From the NCBI GenBank assembly GCA_964592455.1, contig CAZQDQ010000049.1, positions 1 through 6,368 of the forward strand: DNA of 6,368 nt, written 5' to 3'. The notes under the pieces are model-generated. The model had not been told where the DNA came from and did not search any database. It saw only the letters and a program-made list of their open reading frames with translations. The DNA comes from MFAQ01 sp964592455. GTDB taxonomy: Bacteria; Patescibacteriota; Microgenomatia; UBA1400; MFAQ01. A program made the position numbers and the translations under genes. Positions 5,244 through 6,368 of this stretch are shown here, piece after piece (position 1 is the first letter of the stretch; every line of letters begins with the position of its first letter).

Positions 5244-5272
5244 AGTTTAGCACAAAAAAGGCTAGAAGTCAA
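5244..5272 (-). promoter_or_regulatory. Strong promoter of the 81-aa gene
   Basis: On the - strand, TTGACT (5272-5267; five of six -35 consensus bases) and TAAACT (5249-5244) are 17 bp apart, and TGC before the -10 gives an extended element. It predicts a leader of about 37 nt containing the AGGAG site. Confidence 0.7.
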
Positions 5273-5299
5273 ATGTTATGGGATGGTAGACTTATTTAT

Positions 5300-5326
5300 G
5301 GATTGCCACGCTACGCTCGCAATGAC
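5300..5326 (-). repeat. Dispersed palindromic repeat, copy 2 (after EamA)
   Basis: On the - strand it reads GTCATTGCGAG, a 5-nt centre (CGTAG), then CGTGGCAATCC. The arms are identical to the copy at 4504-4535 and the centre is 5 nt shorter. It begins 7 nt after the EamA stop, in the same orientation relative to the gene as copy 1 is to rpmE. No T-run follows, so it is not an ordinary terminator, but it could protect mRNA 3' ends. Confidence 0.85.
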
Positions 5327-5333
5327 AGAGGTA

Positions 5334-6215
5334 TCATTTTTTCTCTGAGAGGTAGACGCCGAGGAGGATGAGACTGGTGGCAAAGATGGTAGATAAGCCA
5401 AATGGTTCTTTGAGCCAAAAGTAGGCAAGAGGAATGGTAAAAATGGGTTTAAGATAGCTAAAAATAGCTGCCTCAGAGGCTTCAATTCTTTTTTGTCCTT
5501 CTTGATAAGCCCAGAAGGCAATAATAGAGCCACCAATGGCCATATACAAAATTCCAGGGATAGCTTGGGGGGCAAGATCAAAATTATTGCCAACAGTGAG
5601 TAAATTTAACCCCAAGAAAAAGGGAATGCTAACTAAAAAGGAGAAAAAGCTGAGGTAAATAGGGTCGGTGTGATCCATTTTGGATTTTAGTAAAAACCCA
5701 GCCCACAATAGGTTGCTAAGAATTATTAGTAAATTACCTCTTACAGAAAGTGTATCTGGGGCATGGGTGATGATTGGGTAAACTGTAAGGAGGAGTGTCC
5801 CGAGTAAGGCAATTATTGTCCCAAGCCACTCTTTGTGAGTAGCTTTTTCTTTTAGGTAAACTAGTCCGCCTAAAAATACAAAAACGGGACTAGCACTTTC
5901 AATAATGGAGCTTTCAATAGCGGTACTGGCAGAGAGACCGTAAAAAAGTGGAAGTAGAGTGAGTGGGGTGCCAAGTAAAGCGAGAATAAGGTGGTGAGTA
6001 ATATTTATTTTTTTTCGGTGGTTTTGTGATTTGTAGAGTAAAAAAATAGGAAAAAAAAGAAAACTGGCAATTACAAAACGATAAAAAAGAAAAACCGATG
6101 GGGTAGTATAGTTTAAAGAGTATTTGATTATAGGTGCAGCAAATCCCCAAAGTATGGCGTTTAAAAGTAGAAGCGAATAAGCAATAGTGCGGTTTTTTCC
6201 GAGTCGGGCAGACAT
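5334..6215 (-). CDS. EamA/DMT-superfamily transporter
   Basis: An integral membrane permease of the drug/metabolite transporter superfamily; members export or import small metabolites, amino acids or drugs, and the substrate cannot be told here. The 293 residues form ten hydrophobic helices as two five-helix EamA repeats: about 11-149 (starting LLLLNAILWGFAAPIIKYSL and ending LLGTLLLTVYP) and about 159-290. The second repeat has the typical EASEAAIFSYLKPIFTIPLA followed by FWLKEPFG; the first has the matching ASPVFVFLGGLVYLKEKAT. Length is normal. The gene ends in TGA. No Shine-Dalgarno precedes the ATG at 6215, but a possible promoter ends 6 nt before it, so the mRNA could be leaderless. The LysM gene ends 48 nt upstream on the same strand, so co-transcription is also possible. 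Confidence 0.93.
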   Translation of the reverse strand: MSARLGKNRTIAYSLLLLNAILWGFAAPIIKYSLNYTTPSVFLFYRFVIASFLFFPIFLLYKSQNHRKKINITHHLILALLGTPLTLLPLFYGLSASTAIESSIIESASPVFVFLGGLVYLKEKATHKEWLGTIIALLGTLLLTVYPIITHAPDTLSVRGNLLIILSNLLWAGFLLKSKMDHTDPIYLSFFSFLVSIPFFLGLNLLTVGNNFDLAPQAIPGILYMAIGGSIIAFWAYQEGQKRIEASEAAIFSYLKPIFTIPLAYFWLKEPFGLSTIFATSLILLGVYLSEKK

Positions 6216-6221
6216 GAAATC

Positions 6222-6250
6222 AGTTTATCGGTTTATCGGTTGCTCGGCAA
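6222..6250 (-). promoter_or_regulatory. Possible leaderless promoter of EamA
   Basis: On the - strand, TTGCCG (6250-6245) and TAAACT (6227-6222) are 17 bp apart, each matching four of six consensus bases, and there is no TGn. The -10 ends 6 nt before the ATG, so initiation would be at or next to the start codon. The spacer includes a short tandem repeat. Confidence 0.35.
6223..6246. repeat. Three 8-nt tandem units before EamA
   Basis: The + strand reads GTTTATCG twice, then GTTGCTCG (six of eight matches). It lies between the LysM stop and the EamA start. It could be an operator or simply slippage. Confidence 0.5.
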
Positions 6251-6263
6251 GACTGAGAACTAG

Positions 6264-6368
6264 CTAGAGTTTGACTGCTTTAGCGAGAGAAAACTTACCT
6301 TGGTATTTTTTGGTAATACCAAAAATGGTGTCACCATTGCTTAGTTCATCCAACTTAACAGTATTTTT
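6264..6368 (-). CDS. C-terminus of a probable LysM-domain protein (partial)
   Basis: Only the last 34 residues are in the window; the gene continues beyond 6368. The frame reads KLDELSNGDTIFGITKKYQG, then KFSLAKAVKL, ending in TAG. The NGDTIFGITKKY segment resembles the start of LysM modules (GDTLWxIAKKY), which bind peptidoglycan or related glycans outside the cell. What follows is shorter than a full module of about 45 residues, so the domain is either truncated or divergent. The short match also leaves room for another fold. The protein would probably be an exported envelope protein. The EamA gene follows after 48 nt on the same strand. Confidence 0.6.
   Translation of the reverse strand, partial: KNTVKLDELSNGDTIFGITKKYQGKFSLAKAVKL

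Noticed and set aside
4504..5326. The two palindromic repeats as a CRISPR array
   Set aside because: Only two copies about 800 nt apart with different centres, no regular spacers and no cas genes nearby.
6300..6322. Hairpin TTGGTATT/AATACCAA as a terminator
   Set aside because: It falls inside the LysM-like coding frame, is AU-rich with a 7-nt loop, and ends no gene on either strand.

Overview
The window looks like part of a small-genome bacterium of the Candidate Phyla Radiation (Patescibacteria), possibly Microgenomates-like. This is inferred from the compact layout, shortened housekeeping proteins (a 314-residue RF1), lineage-style ribosomal proteins with extensions, low-to-moderate GC and many small proteins I do not recognise. 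The standard genetic code fits: the long ORFs have no in-frame UGA, and UGA ends the EamA gene. The lineage was not tested by any search.

Layout. Positions 1-1479 are on the + strand: the end of rpsR (ribosomal protein S18, with a reading-frame problem in an A-rich tract near its start), then a membrane-anchored C-terminal processing (S41) protease. Everything after 1505 is on the - strand. Read in the direction of transcription, from high to low coordinates, it holds: the last 34 codons of a probable LysM protein; an EamA/DMT transporter; a small two-helix membrane protein (81 aa); the rpmE-prfA pair (ribosomal protein L31 and release factor 1); an unknown soluble 174-aa protein; two overlapping genes for small two-helix membrane proteins (95 and 112 aa); and a 191-aa protein with a zinc-ribbon-like pair of CxxC motifs.

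Regulation is easy to see on the - strand. Five candidate promoters each have TGn just before the -10 hexamer. Four hairpin terminators follow or overlap the ends of the small genes, one of them with the stop codon inside its loop. Most small unknown genes have strong Shine-Dalgarno sequences (AAGGAG, GGAGG, AGGAG), whereas prfA, rpmE, EamA and the protease have weak or none; rpmE and EamA may have almost no leader. Two copies of a dispersed palindromic repeat (arms GTCATTGCGAG and CGTGGCAATCC) lie 7-10 nt after the stop codons of EamA and rpmE, in the same orientation relative to each gene.

How the genes relate: rpsR, rpmE and prfA belong to translation. The protease, the LysM protein and the transporter act at the envelope. 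Three small membrane proteins, a soluble protein and a zinc-ribbon protein fill the space between the housekeeping genes. They are the least explained part of the window and may be lineage-specific envelope or stress factors, but nothing in the sequence fixes their function.
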